DNA of 64,000 nt from Glaciozyma antarctica PI12 (GCA_002917775.1 KZ627161.1:824417-888416), one strand, 5' to 3'; shown: positions 34,780 through 48,016, counted from the stretch's first letter. Made by a program: numbers and translations. The notes: a model not told the origin generated them from the letters alone.

Positions 34780-36447
34780 ATGGCAGATACTCGCCCCGCT
34801 ATCAAGGTGAACGAGGAGACTCAGCAGGTTCAATGCGTGCGTTCCTCTCTCTCTCCTCGGTGTTCGGGGTCAGCTGCTAACCCTTAGCGTACCCGCAGCC
34901 ATACACAGGTGCGCTCCCTCCCCTTCACCCCCGGCAAAAGGAACTCTAACTGATCCATACCCTGTTCCTCCTCCTACAGCTACCACCTGCCCTCTCTTTG
35001 CTCCCGTCTTCACCGAGCAGGGTCAGTCGCCACTGTCTGAGATGAAAGGACCCCCCACTGACCCTCTCGGATATTTCCTTGATTTGCACTATAGAGATCC
35101 GCACCAACGTCTCCACAGTCCCCCTCTCCTACTCCGACTACTCCCTCACTCCTTCGGCTCCCGCACCTCCTCTCCACAACTTTTGCGCCTCAGCTCACGC
35201 CAACTCCAACTCGGCTCCTCGCGCTCCTCCTCAGTACAACCAGGCGCCGTACGAAGCCTCTCGAGGCGACTTGCAAAGCGTCTACCAGGACTCGAGCCGC
35301 CCTTCGATCAACCGCAACTTTTCAGCAGAGTCCAACTCGAGCGTCAACTCGCAGGAGCCGCCCGCGCCGCCGCCAGCTCCCTACGCGCCTAGGCCTTCGT
35401 ACGGTGGTACGCCCGGTTCGTACGATTCGCGATGGAGTGGGGCGGACTCGTGTGGGAGCGGGAGCGGGAACAACGCGCCGGGAGCAGGTCAGGAGGACTT
35501 GCGCACGCTCGATATGGAGGATATGCTGGGAGGGTTCGGCCGAGGACGCAAGGAGGTGGTCCCCAAGCCGCGAGAGCCGAGCTTTGAGCCTGTTGAGCCC
35601 GAGTCGAACGAGGCTGTTACCGTGAGTGCCGTTGCTCCCTCCCCTCTGCGTCCACTCCTGACCTTTCCCCCTTCCGCAGCCGTTTATCTCCAAGGTTCGT
35701 TTTAACTCCGGCCCTAGTTTCGGACTCCCTAAAGGAAGCATGCTAACGTTTCCTCCTCTTTCGCATCTTTCGCAGCTCTCGCACAGTCACGCCGACTACC
35801 AACACTATATTCGCTGGAACCGTCAAGGCAACGCCTTCATTTTTGCTCACACTTCGCCCGAGCTTTTGAACATCTTCTCTCGCTTTTTCAGGCACTCGTG
35901 AGTCTCGCTCGACTTCCGTGACGAGGGCGGCTCCCTGACGGCGTTCCCTTTGTCCCTCCTTACATAGAAACTCGAACTCTTTCGTGCGCCAACTCAATGT
36001 ACGCTCGCTCGCTCGTTACGAGATTCGCTGCTAACTCGTCTTCTCCTAGATCTGTACGCTTTCGCTGCTCGTCAACGCCTTCGAATCGGTCTAACATTTC
36101 GCACCTCTCCTCGCAGACGGCTTCACCCGCCTCACGACTCTCGAACTCCTCTCGGGTACGTTCCTCCGCCTCCCCCCACCTCGCATCGCAGGCGCTAACC
36201 CACGCCCCTCACAGCCGTCGATGATCACTCGTTCCCCGAGACCAACTTTTCGGCCGGCGACTTCTCAGGCTTCCACCACTCCCTCTTCTTCCGCGACACT
36301 CCAGATCACGTCTGCGACCTCGGCAGGATCAAGCCCAAAACGACGGCGAAGAAGTGGGCGGCCAAGAAGGCCGTGTCGGCGAGCGGAGGGTCGGGGAGGA
36401 GCCTCAAGGGGGAGGGCAAGACGGGGGGGAATATGAAGAAGGTTTAG
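34780..36447 (+). CDS. HSF-type DNA-binding transcription factor
   Basis: Winged-helix factor of the heat-shock-factor/Sfl1/Mga1 group. Ten exons: 34780-34836, 34899-34908 (10 nt), 34980-35021, 35095-35621, 35680-35694 (15 nt), 35776-35897, 35968-35998, 36050-36053 (4 nt), 36117-36155 and 36215-36447; 360 codons, closed. Residues 1-211 are low-complexity, rich in Ser, Pro, Tyr and Gln. The DNA-binding domain starts PFISKLSHSDYQHYIRWNRQ, continues NAFIFAHTSPELLNIFSRFF, and has the recognition helix HSNSNSFVRQLNIYGFTRL; the wing ends FHHSLFFRDTPDHVCDLG and a basic tail. The 4-nt exon supplies the Ile codon and the first base of Tyr in RQLNIYGF. I see no HR-A/B heptad region, so it is probably not the classical trimeric Hsf1. 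Confidence 0.87.
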
Positions 36448-36722
36448 AGGCCTAGCGAGGCATATGTGTGGTCCTTTTCTCTCCCCCTTTCCCCATTTGC
36501 TTTTGTAGTCAACTCCCCCTCTTTTGTTTTTGCACTTTCTCGCTTGACTTCTCGCGAGTACGCTTTCTGACTTGCTTGAACATTCGTTTGCTTGAAAACG
36601 CGATCAGAAAGGACGAGCCAAAGTCGTTGCGAAACCTCGGCACGCGAGAGATTGGGGGGGAGCTCGAGCTCGAGCGCTTGACGACGACTCCTCTCCCTCC
36701 TCCTCTCAGCTCCCGCTCAACA

Positions 36723-37703
36723 ATGGGACGTCTCCACCTCCTCTCCTACATCCTGCTCTCCACCACCCTCCTCCTCCTCCCCTCCTTCGCCCGAGCCAAC
36801 GCGCCTCTGGACAATGACGCCCTGACCTCTCTCGAAGCCGCCGTCGCGGGCTACGTCGACCCATCCTTCGGCCTCCCAGTCGTCGACTCCTCCTTTGGTC
36901 GCCCAGCCTGGTCGAACGACCTGCCGAAGCAGGAGGAGGAGGAAGGTCAGCGAGTGACGGTGCGCGAGACGGTGTGGGTGCATCAAGCGCGTCCTACCCC
37001 CGCCCTCCCTCCTTCGCAGCCCAACACCCGGCCAGCAAAGGCGGAGGAACCGGCGAACATCCTTACGACGCTCAGTCGACTGAAACCCCTCTTTCGGTAC
37101 GGCGTCGAACACCCCCTCAAGTTCGGGTACCACTACCTCCTCCCCTCCCTCCTCTCCCTCCTCCTCTTCCTCCTCCGCACCCTCCTCACCCTGCTCCTCA
37201 CCCTCCTCACCCCCCTCCAATTCCTCGCCTCCCTCGCTCTCGCTCCACTCCGAACGACGTACGGAATCCTCATGGCCTTCTCGCCGCTGTGGATCTCGGT
37301 CCTCGCTGCCCTTGCGATTGGAAGCGGGTTGGGAGCGGTGGCGGGGATGTTGACGGGGGAATCGGTGCGGGGGTGGTTGGAGGGAATGACTCGGAGGGAG
37401 GGGGAGGCGGCGAGGTTCTTGAGGGGCGTTATCGGGGGGACGGCTTTTGGAGGGAAGGAGGCTTTTGGGGGAGAAGGGAGGAGGGTGGGAGGGGGGATAA
37501 GGAAGGGGTTTGGGGGAGTGGGAATGGTGGGAGCGAGGGAGGAGAAGGGGAAGGAGAGGGAGATGGGAGGGGAGGAAGGGTGGTTCGGGGTCGGGAGCGA
37601 CGACGAAGAGACGCGTAGTAGGGAGTCGGGATCGAGTAGGACTGAGATCTTTGGAGGGAGGGAGGGGAAGACGGGGTGGAGAGTGAGGAATGCGTATGGT
37701 TAG
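36723..37703 (+). CDS. Unknown secretory-pathway membrane protein
   Basis: Single-exon gene of 326 aa. A signal peptide is evident (MGRLHLLSYILLSTTLLLLP then A-R-A-N-A). A luminal region follows with VTVRETVWVHQ. A long Leu-rich hydrophobic block covers about residues 138-182 and a second about 185-215 (SPLWISVLAALAIGSG...), which could make two to four spans. The C-terminal third is Gly/Arg/Glu-rich (FLRGVIGGTAFGGKEAFGG and more) and ends in polar sequence. No family recognised. The ATG at 36723 is preferred over the open frame that starts upstream because it opens the signal peptide. The 3' half of the coding strand has many runs of three or more g. Confidence 0.7.
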   Translation: MGRLHLLSYILLSTTLLLLPSFARANAPLDNDALTSLEAAVAGYVDPSFGLPVVDSSFGRPAWSNDLPKQEEEEGQRVTVRETVWVHQARPTPALPPSQPNTRPAKAEEPANILTTLSRLKPLFRYGVEHPLKFGYHYLLPSLLSLLLFLLRTLLTLLLTLLTPLQFLASLALAPLRTTYGILMAFSPLWISVLAALAIGSGLGAVAGMLTGESVRGWLEGMTRREGEAARFLRGVIGGTAFGGKEAFGGEGRRVGGGIRKGFGGVGMVGAREEKGKEREMGGEEGWFGVGSDDEETRSRESGSSRTEIFGGREGKTGWRVRNAYG

Positions 37704-38365
37704 GAGGGGTATGGAGGGCGGCTGGTGGGTATTTCCCAGCCTTTAGTTTGGAATGGGTTTGTATGACTGGTTTGAACTGCTGCTTGTGCGCATCTGCGCG
37801 TTGTGCCCTGCTCCTCTGCGTACGCTCCGCAACGTTCCTGCTCGTCTCGCTCGACATTCCTGCTCTCCGCTCCTCTGCAAGTCGTCGCTGGCAACGGTAC
37901 GCTCCAACCTGTTACCCTCTCTCCTAGATGGGCGCACGTCTGGTGTTCCGCAAATGTGGCTTCTTGCGAGGGAGGGAAACCTCGTTTAGCGTCCGGAGTC
38001 CGGAATGTGCTCGATTTTGGCTCAAAAAACACTGGGATTCGCCGCTCTTTCTCTAAATTCCCTGTAGATGACTAGTAGCTACCGGCACGTACCCGCACCA
38101 GGGTAAATACCACGAGAAAGCTTGCTTGAACGAACGAGGTTGGGAGTGCTACTCGAGAGTAGCAGCAGACCCTTGAGCGAGTTGGAGCCCAGCTGGCCGT
38201 CGAGCTTGCTCACCCGCCCTTGCAAGCGCACGAACGGAACAAGGATCCAGCAAAGCCTTTGAACCCAGCACAGCAGCCGACTCGACCTCGAGCCTCCCTG
38301 CTCCACACCCCACTCACACGTCGAGCTCCACCTCCCTCCCACCTCGCACCTCCCAGCTCTCCGCT
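37704..38365. other. Intergenic region upstream of TVP23
   Basis: This 662-nt stretch holds the 3' end of the membrane-protein gene and the TVP23 promoter and leader. Open frames on both strands lack family features. Nothing else was supported. Confidence 0.4.
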
Positions 38366-39394
38366 ATGAGCTACAACCCCAACTCCTCCTCCTCCAACCT
38401 TCTCTCAACCACCGACGGCCAAATCACCGCCGACGAGGTCGAAGCTGCCGAGGAGGGGCGGGCGGCACCTAGTACGCGCCCTGCGCAGCCTCCCACGAAC
38501 CTCGGGTCAATCCCTACGAGCGGGAGCGGTGGAGGACCAGGGAACGAGCAGTCTATTTGGCAGCAATCTGCGTGAGTTCGGTTATGCTGGAAGGAGAGGG
38601 AAGGGCGGGAGCTGATGGACGTCGTGAGGGCAGGCACCCTGTCGCGCTGTTCTTTCTGTACCTGTTCCGCTGCCTCGCAATAGCGACCTACCTCCTCTGC
38701 GGCTTCTTCAGCAGCTCTTACGTCTTCTCCGTGAGCTCCCACCCGCGTCTTGGAGCTTGGAGTGGAACGCTGATGCCGCGCGAAGACCGTTCTGGTTGTG
38801 GTTGTGGTGGCGCTCGATTTCTGGACTGTGCGGAACATCTCTGGGAGGACGTTGGTCGGACTGCGTTTCTGGAACCAGGTGGACGAGGATGGGACGAGCT
38901 TCTGGGTGTTTGAGAGTCGGAATGTGCGTTCCTCTCCCTCGCGCGTTCAACGCGACGAAGCTGATCCCTCACGAACAGCCGGATCAGCCTGCGAACGCAG
39001 TGGATTCAAAGATGTTCTGGATCGCCATGTACACTGTGCGTTGTCCTCTCTTTCGCTGGGGAAGTCAAAGCTGACCTCGGTGCGCGCTACAGTTCCCCGT
39101 CGCGTGGATCCTCCTCGTCTTCATCTTCATCGTCAAGTTCAACCTCTCCTTCCTCCCCATCGTCATGCTCGCCCTTGTCTTCAACGTCACCAACACGGTT
39201 GGCTACACTTACGCCGTACGTTCCCCCGCTGCGTTCTTCAAAGCACGAGCTGACGGCGCCTGCAGGACCGGGACGCGAAGCGAAGATGGGCTACTGGAAT
39301 GGCGGGGTCAGGGATGCTGGGATCGATGGGAGGGCTCGGAGGCAGTATCGTCGGGGGACTGGCGCAGAACGCGTTTGGGAGGATGTTTACCTGA
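38366..39394 (+). CDS. TVP23: Golgi apparatus membrane protein Tvp23
   Basis: Conserved multi-span protein of late Golgi vesicles. Exons: 38366-38571, 38634-38730, 38786-38923, 38979-39035, 39093-39215 and 39266-39394, 249 aa. Spans: [20 protein letters not shown] with [30 protein letters not shown], and the pair [17 protein letters not shown] / [40 protein letters not shown] is the family signature. The Gly/Met-rich tail ([20 protein letters not shown]) is also typical. Intron signals are uniform: gtgagt, gtgcgt or gtacgt donors, ctgac-like branch sites and ag acceptors. Confidence 0.93.
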
Positions 39395-39594
39395 GCTGCT
39401 GCTATTTAGAAGCTGGAGCTTTCGCTGGGACTTGCGTTATGAGTATTCATTGCTGTTCGTGGCTCTTCTACGGCGCACGAGAACTCGAAACTAGAGCAGC
39501 AAGCACGAAAGGCGTAGACGCTGCGAGCGCCGAGCAGTACAACTCGTGCTCGCTCCACAACTCTGCTCGTTTCGGCCTCCCACTCTGCTCAACG

Positions 39595-41109
<1,515 letters not shown>

Positions 41110-41330
41110 GAAGAGTACCGAGTTGATTCGCTGTAGCTGTTTGTTGCTGTACGAGAGAAGAGTAGGCTCGGGACAGGAGTCCGAAAGTGTTTCTCTCGCC
41201 CGCCGACGCTGCTTGCACCTCGACCTTATCCCCGACTTGAACAACTTTCCTCGTCGGAAGGCTACGTACTCACGCGTGGGAGCTACGACCGCTGCCGCCG
41301 CTCCCCTCCTCCCACCCTCTCCCGCCTCGC

Positions 41331-42445
41331 ATGCCGCCAATCATCCACCTCAGCCAACTCACCCTCGTCCCCCATCCCATCGCTTCCATCCCCGCCTCCT
41401 CCTCACCCAACTACGCAGCCTTCGTAGCTATCCTGCGCGCTGAGGCCGAGCTCATCCTCGAGCACCCTTCCTGGTCATCTCCAAAGCTCTGGCACGGGGG
41501 GCTGGTGGAGACCTTCTCCCTGCCGCACGAAGCGGTCGTGGCGCTTCCACGGGAAGGGGAAGCAGTGGAGGAGGTCGTACACAAGAAGGGCTTCTGGGGA
41601 GGTGGCTCGGCGAAGGACAAGGACGGAGGGATTGGCTGGCACATGCGCAGAACGAGGCAGACGGCTCAGCGCAGTGCTAAGGATTTCAGCTTTGGATTCG
41701 AGGCGTACTGGGAGACGCTGGGAGAGCGGCATATCGAGCAGGAGGTGGAGTACCTCCCGTTGCTGGCGCAGGTGCTGCCGGTGGGAGATAACGGTGAGTC
41801 GCCTACTCTCGAGTGTTGAGGAACGCCCGCTGATGAGCACCGGACCAGGCACCTTCCTCAAGCAGTACAACCTTCCATTCCCTACCGCCAACCGTTCGTT
41901 CCTCTCCTGCGTCCTCGTTCTCTCCACCACGCCTTCCTCGCCGACCCGTCCCTCGTCGCCTACATCTCGACCTCTCCGATCCTTCCTCGTCTTTACCCTC
42001 CCAGTGTTCGATCCCTCGAATTCGACGGAGCACGAGGATAAGGGACACGTGCGGGGAAGGTACACGGCGGTTGAGGAGGTTCGCGAGGTCGAGACCGAGG
42101 CGGGGAGAATCATCGAATGGCGGTGTGCGAGCATGTCGACTCCTGGTGGGAGGTGCGCTTCCTCCTCTTCGTTCAGCCTGCCTGTATGCTGATCATGAAT
42201 CACCCCAGCATTCCGACCCGGCTAGCGGAGAGCCACATGTGATCATTCTGCTCAGGCTCGCTTCGCAGCTCGCTCATTCTGTTCATCGCAGGGCATCCTC
42301 CATGGCCGCGAACGTCCCCGATTACTTTGCGTGGCTCTCGGAACGCTACGCTACCGTCGACCATCCAGCTCCTCACCACAAGCGGCTCTCACTCGACGGA
42401 TTGCGTCGAAAGAGCAGTCACAAGTCGCATAAGGGAGATGCTTAG
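41331..42445 (+). CDS. DUF3074 (START-like fold) protein
   Basis: Fungal protein of unknown role with a predicted lipid-binding START-like fold. Exons: 41331-41793, 41849-42152, 42209-42238 and 42292-42445, 316 aa. Features: HGGLVETFSLPHEAVVALPR, GWHMRRTRQTAQRSAKDFSF then FEAYWETLG, GTFLKQYNLPFPTANRSFLS, and the end IPTRLAESHM followed by VPDYFAWLSERY and a basic tail. The third exon is 30 nt; using it and the last intron (42239-42291) is preferred to the stop that would follow directly, because the amphipathic end is typical of the family. Confidence 0.75.
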
Positions 42446-42619
42446 AGGACGAATGGGCCTTAGAAATCTCTGTGTACTTTATAATGCAGCTGTCATTCTG
42501 AGCGCTGGTCGTGAAGTCGTTACGACGCGTCTGGGAGAGGCGGTCGAAGTACAAGTAGCTACGCGTTCTGTGCACGCTGTCTCTTCCCCTCTTCCAGCGC
42601 TTCAACCCCACGGAACCAC

Positions 42620-43647
42620 ATGGAACCACGTCCTCCGCTAGCGACTTTACCTCTATCCTCCTTCGTCAAGCCCACCTCTCCCCTCTCCACCGGCGAATAC
42701 CCACCCTCTCCCAAGAAGCCGTCCGCCCTCTCTATGGCCTCGCGAACGCTCCTCCCCTCCCCCTTCCTCGACCCCTCCGCCGCTGCCGACCGCCCAGGAC
42801 CTCTAGGCACGCTTTTCGAAGTCCCTCCTTCCCCGCGCGGCATGATGCTGGCCGAGGAGGCGCAGTTGGGAGACGACGAGTTCCCTCCCACGCCACCGAG
42901 GAGCCTCTTATCCGCGTTTCTACAGAGCGCGCACAAGTCTCCGGGAGGGAATCGAACGGGGAGTACGAGTGGGAGTGTCAGTGGGATCGGGTCGAGCAGG
43001 AGTAGGACTGGGAGCCCGGGACCGCAGAGCCCGACGCGACGAAGAGTTGTGTTGGAGGAGGCGCCAGGTACGCTTCGCTTCTACGTCTTGGAGGGGAGTG
43101 GAAGCTGACGAGGGCTTCTTTTACAGCTTGGGAGTTCTACGAAGACGCGCCAGAGACGGCTGTACCACTACCCACCTCCCCAACACCCCTCTCGGCGCCC
43201 GCCTCTCCCTCCGACTCTGAGATGGACGAGCTGGAGGACGACCCGACGAAGGAGAACGCCTGCCCACCCCGTCGATATCGCTTAGATTCTCTCCAGCGCT
43301 CCAGCGTCCCCTCCGTCGCCGAAGTTCCCGAATCTCCCGCCCTCCCTTCTCCCCGCGCGCGACCTCCCCTCCCCACCCTCTCCTCCGCCGCTCCTCTTCT
43401 TCAAGACCCCCTCACCACCCCTCCCGCCTCCGCTACTTCTACCATCTTCCCTTCGTGGAGCGACGACCTTACGAGCATGGGCGCCTCGAGCTTCGGAGAG
43501 GGAGTGAGCTCGATGGCTTCTCTTGAAGGACGCGGGAGCTCGGGATCACTGTTGCCTGCGCTAGCGTTCTCACCTCGGAAACGGCCGAGTTTGGGAGAAG
43601 GAGGAGGGGAGGGGAAGAGGACGAGGATGGACTTTGACGACGAGTAG
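42620..43647 (+). CDS. Ser/Pro-rich protein with KEN box, unknown
   Basis: Exons 42620-43067 and 43127-43647 give 322 aa. The protein is low in order, rich in Ser and Pro, with many S/T-P sites (for example STGEYPPSPKKPSAL, FEVPPSPRG, FPPTPPRS), which are CDK-like. A D/E-rich stretch before KENACPP makes a canonical KEN degron, followed by RRYRLDSLQ. A basic FSPRKRPSLGE near the end and GKRTRMDFDDE at the C-terminus could serve as nuclear signal and acidic tail. I do not recognise the family. The motif set suggests a cell-cycle substrate of CDK and APC/C, which is inference. Confidence 0.68.
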
Positions 43648-43977
43648 CTCTGCGATCCCCTCCTCGCTTGATTTGTTCCCTTTGTGTCTTGTTTACTTTG
43701 CGCTTGATTTAGATACTTCCCCCTGCATTCCCCACTAGCCACCTCCGCGTTTAGCTCGTGTTATCACACATTTGGAGGCGAATTTTCGAGCGAGAGAGAG
43801 ACGCGCGCGCAAGTTCGCAGCATTCGCCCATCGTTGTCGCGCGTCGAATCACGAGGGAAGCTGGGAAGACGAGCTTGCGAGTAGAAGCAGGTCGAGAGCG
43901 AAGCAGCAAGCAGAAGCGAGGCGCAGAACGAATCGGACGAGAGCCCAAGTGCCCGCGATAAAAAATGCTCGTATTCC
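43648..43977. other. Convergent intergenic region
   Basis: This 330-nt stretch lies between the stop of the KEN-box gene and the RPA135 stop, and holds both 3' ends. It includes a gagagagaga-cgcgcgcg run near 43790. No gene seen. Confidence 0.4.
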
Positions 43978-46900
43978 TCAGTCGACCCCAACGGTGACCT
44001 GAATGCCCATACTGGAAGAACGAGAAGCGTTAGCGCTGCCACGAAAGCACCGAGAGAAGCGGACGTACCTTGCCAGCTCCGCCACCAGCAATCGGAATAC
44101 GAAAGGCACCGCGACGACCTCCATGTCCGCCCCCTTGCTGAGGCTCTCAAACACAAAGTCCGTCCCATGCCTCTTCCCGTTCCCAACCATCTTCCCCTCC
44201 TCCGCCGCGCGACACGAGCGACAGTACTCCCCTCCCGGTCCCGCCGCCCACTCCTGCCCACCCTCGGCGCCGAACCCAATCTCCTTGCCCATCCCGACCT
44301 CGTCGTACCCGAGCGAGACCATCGAGCCGCACGTTCGGCAGACCCAGGCGGTCGAGTAGTCGGAGCAGTTCATGAGGCGATCTTGGAGGAGGAACGAGGT
44401 GCCGTGGGCGAGAAGAGCGTCGCGCTCCATCTCTCCGAATCGAATTCCTCCTCCGCGCTTTCGACCCTGTGAGCGGAAGACGTCGTTAGTTCCTGAGAGC
44501 GAGAGAACGAAGAGGAGGGAACGCACCTTGACGGGCTGTCGAGTAACTTGATCGAGAGGACCCGTCGTTCGCACTTGCCACTTGTCGCCGACCATGTGTC
44601 GTAGACGCTGGTAGTAGACGACGCCGATGTAGATGTCGGCCGCAAACTCCTTGCCCGTGATACCCGAGTACATCGGCTCGTTCCCGTGGTAGTTGTACCC
44701 CGCCGCGCGCAGCTGCTCGCCAAAGTAGTCGGCGGGCGTGTCGTCCTCGGAGAAGCAGAACGGCGTTCCGTCCTGCGCGAGACCGTGCATCGCGCCCGCC
44801 TTTGCCGCGATCGACTCGACGAACATGCCGATCGTCATGCGAGAGGGAAAGGCGTGAGGGTTGATGATAATGTCGGGCTGCATTCCGGATTCGCTGAACG
44901 GCATGTCGACGGCGGGGTACTTTTGCGAGCACACTCCCTTCTGCCCGTGGCGAGAGGAGAACTTGTCGCCGATGTCGGGGTAACGAGGGACTCGGAGCTT
45001 GATGTGGAGCTTGGCCGCTTCGGCGTCGGCGCCGTCGCCTCCTGCGATTCGAAAAGAAGGTCAGCAAAGCGAACCAGCGAAAGCGAAACGACGACGAACC
45101 GATGATCCGAACCTCCTCCACATACGCCGCCTCGTCTCCCTTGTACTTCTCAATCTGAGTCCTCCCCGACGTGCGATCAAAGTAGCCAGCGATCGCGTCG
45201 CCCGACTTGAGCCTCGTGCCCAAGAACGGTAGCCCATCGCTATCGAGCGTCTTCCGCTTGTCATCGTCGTCTCGCACGTCGGGCCCGAGACCAAAGTGGA
45301 CGGCGGGGACGCCTCCGGGGCCCTTGTCGCCTCGAACGGTCTTGAGGTCGACGATGACGGACTTGTAGATTGAACCGTGCGCGAATCCTCGCTCGTGCGC
45401 CGACTTGTTGAGAATCATGGCGTCCTCCATGTCGTATCCGGTGTAGGAGATGACGGCGACGATGGCGTTCGTGCCGTTGGGGAAGCCATCCATGCCGTAG
45501 TGGTTGTGGAGGTCGGGACGAACGATGGGGGTTTGGCCGGACTGGAGACGGTATAGCTTGTTGTCGGTGCGGTGACTGAGGGCGGTCGAAGGCGTGCCCA
45601 TCGTCTGCTTGCTCATCTGGCACTGGTACATGTTGCGAGGAGATTGGTTGTAGTCGGAGAAGGGGGTGAGGTTGGCGAGGAGGGAGAGGACGTTGGTGGG
45701 CGAGAATTCGATGTGCGACGTGACGCCTTGCTCGACCTCGTCGGGCATGCACGCGATGTCGAGGTAGACCTGCTCGAACGGCCCGACGCTGTCCTTCTTC
45801 CCGTTCGAGAGGTACTTGACGTCTCGCATCATGCGAGCGCGCGACGCGAAGAGGTACAGGCCGGGGTACTGCCCTCCCTTCGAGATGGGTACGAGACCGA
45901 TCTCGAGGTCGAGCGGGACGTCGTTGAGCCCCTCCGTCTTCCACATGCGAAGCGCGTTCGCCATCTTGATCGCGAGCGACAAAGGCGCCCATCCGATGAT
46001 GCGACCGTCGAGTTGGATGCAGACGTTCTCGCGGCCGTCGATCGAGGGGTCGAGAGGTTGGGTCATGCCGAGGGAGGAGAGGAGGGAAGGGATGTGGTCG
46101 ACCGCGAGGTGGGCGTGGACGAGGCGGCACTTGTGCGCAAAATGGTTGAGGAGACCGCAAGGCGATCCGTCGGGGGTGTGGACGGGGCAGAGGAAGCCCC
46201 AGGCCTCGGGGAGGAGCTTGCGAACCGTCGTCGTCTTGAGCTCGGCGAAGAAGGCTCCTCGGTGGACGGAGCGGAAGTGGGAGATGTAGCGGGTAAAGTT
46301 GAGCTTCTCGGCGACGATCGTGTAGCCTGCGGCTTGCTGGAGGTCGAGTCCGGAGGGGGTGACGAGGTTCCCAGTCGCGAGGAAGTATTGGAGCTTGTTT
46401 CCGATGTCGGCGTTGACGCGCTGGATCGACTTGGTGATGTAGCGGTTGTCGGTAAAGTCGCAGCCGGCGACGTCGCGTCGTACGTCCTGGAGGAGTTGGA
46501 GGCGAATTCCGCTGACGAGCTCGTCGAGCTTCTCCTTGATGATGATACCGTAGAGGAAGCCGGGCATGAGTATCTCCTGGTGCTGAGGCGAATCGGGGTT
46601 GTCGGCGCAGCAGTCGCCTCCGACGAGAGCGTACAGCTTTCGAATCATGAAGCTGCGAAAGTCGTCAGTTCTTGCGAAAGCAGGCTGCGAGATTCAGAGA
46701 ACAACGCACAGGAGCAACCGCAGCTTGTCGCGAGGATCCGTAAGATGCACGAGCACGATCCTATCGATGAGGAACTGCCCGACCGCCTCGTTCGTCCAGT
46801 CGTCCGGAACCTGCAGGACGACGCGGAACTTGTCGCCCAGGAACTCGAGGCACTGCGTCCCGGTGTAGAGGCCGTAGCTCTTGAAGCCTCGAAGAAGGAG

Positions 46901-48016
46901 CTCGACTCGGTCGGTAAGGAAGGTGTTGTCGAAGTCGTTCTGGATGATGCCCTTGAAGATCTCCTTGTCCGTCGCGCCGACGAGCGCCTTGAGGATCATG
47001 ACGACGGGGACCATGTACTCGGCTTTCCGCCAGCTGAAGCGGAGGGTGGCGCCTCCGTTGCCGAGGTAGTGAAGAGTGTTGGTCTGACTGGTTTGGTCGG
47101 GGCGAACGGAGCGAATGGCGACTCCGTAGGGCGTGTAGGCGCCGCCACGGTTGCCGAAAGAGGGTCGAATGATGGAGGTGACGTGGTTGCGTCGAGGGAC
47201 GATGAGGAAGCGGATAAGACGCTCGTTTCCGTTGATGATGAAGTATCCTCCCATCTCCTCAGCTTCCTCGTGGTGGAGAACGAGCTCCGAGGGAGGGAGG
47301 CCCTTGAGGTTGCAGCGAGTCGACTGGGGATGGCGTGAGTGAGCAGCACTTCTTCAAAAGCAGGAAGCGAGCGTACCTTGACCATCATGGGAAGGTGACC
47401 GAGGTCGCGAGTAATGGAGTGCGAAGGACCGCCGTTGAGAGACCAGGAGATGGTCGCAGTCATGCGCGAGGCGTAAGTCGCCAGCCGTTCTCGAGACTGC
47501 ACACGCGCCAGATGTCAGCTCCTCTTCTACCCACGCTCTCTCACAAAACTCACCTCGGTGGGGTATACCCTCCGCTCCCTTGATCCCGCGCCCTTCTCCG
47601 GAACCATTGGACGTCCAATGAGCAGGTTGTCGATCTTGACTGCAGAGCTCTGGCATCAGCTCCCTCCTTCCATGCTCGCATCCCAATCTCTACTCACTCT
47701 CGAGTCGGTTTCCCAGCGTGCTGTCTCCTCCCTTGCCGTCAAAGACGACCTTGGGCTGCAAATCCGCAATCGCCATGTCGAGCAGTCCCTGACTCGCCGA
47801 CACCTCTCCATTCGGTCCTATCGGTGCTCCTTCGAACAGGGCATCAAAGCTGTCGATATGGGGCGCGACGAGAGCTTGAGGAGCTGGGTACTTTGGACCT
47901 TCGGAGGAGGGGTGGGCGAAGGCGTGTTCGCGGTCGAGGGTGTTGAAACTGGTGGAGGTGGGTTTGGAAGGCCCTGCCACTGGCGGAGGTGAAGGTGAAT
48001 GGGAGACGCCTGGCAT
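43978..48016 (-). CDS. RPA135: RNA polymerase I second-largest subunit
   Basis: Beta-like subunit of Pol I, which makes pre-rRNA in the nucleolus. Exons (minus order): 48016-47698, 47639-47554, 47496-47377, 47323-46710, 46652-45100, 45041-44527, 44466-44069 and 44011-43978, 1212 aa. Pol I-specific reading includes RPSFGNRGGAYTPYGVAIRS and RPDQTSQTNTLHYL. General beta-subunit landmarks: GGYFIINGNERLIR, PEAWGFLCPVHTPDGSPCGL, GYDMEDAMILNKSAHERGF, and the hybrid-binding GDKFSSRHGQKGVCSQ. The C-terminal zinc finger has CRTCGS and CRSCRA. The 1.55-kb exon is open throughout, and all phases close. It diverges from RSM25 with 170 nt between starts. Confidence 0.96.

Noticed and set aside
45572-47338. 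588-codon plus-strand open frame opposite RPA135
   Set aside because: It is antisense to the highly conserved RPA135 exons and has the Glu/Val/Arg/Asp-heavy composition produced by reading GC-rich codons backwards. No family match is apparent.
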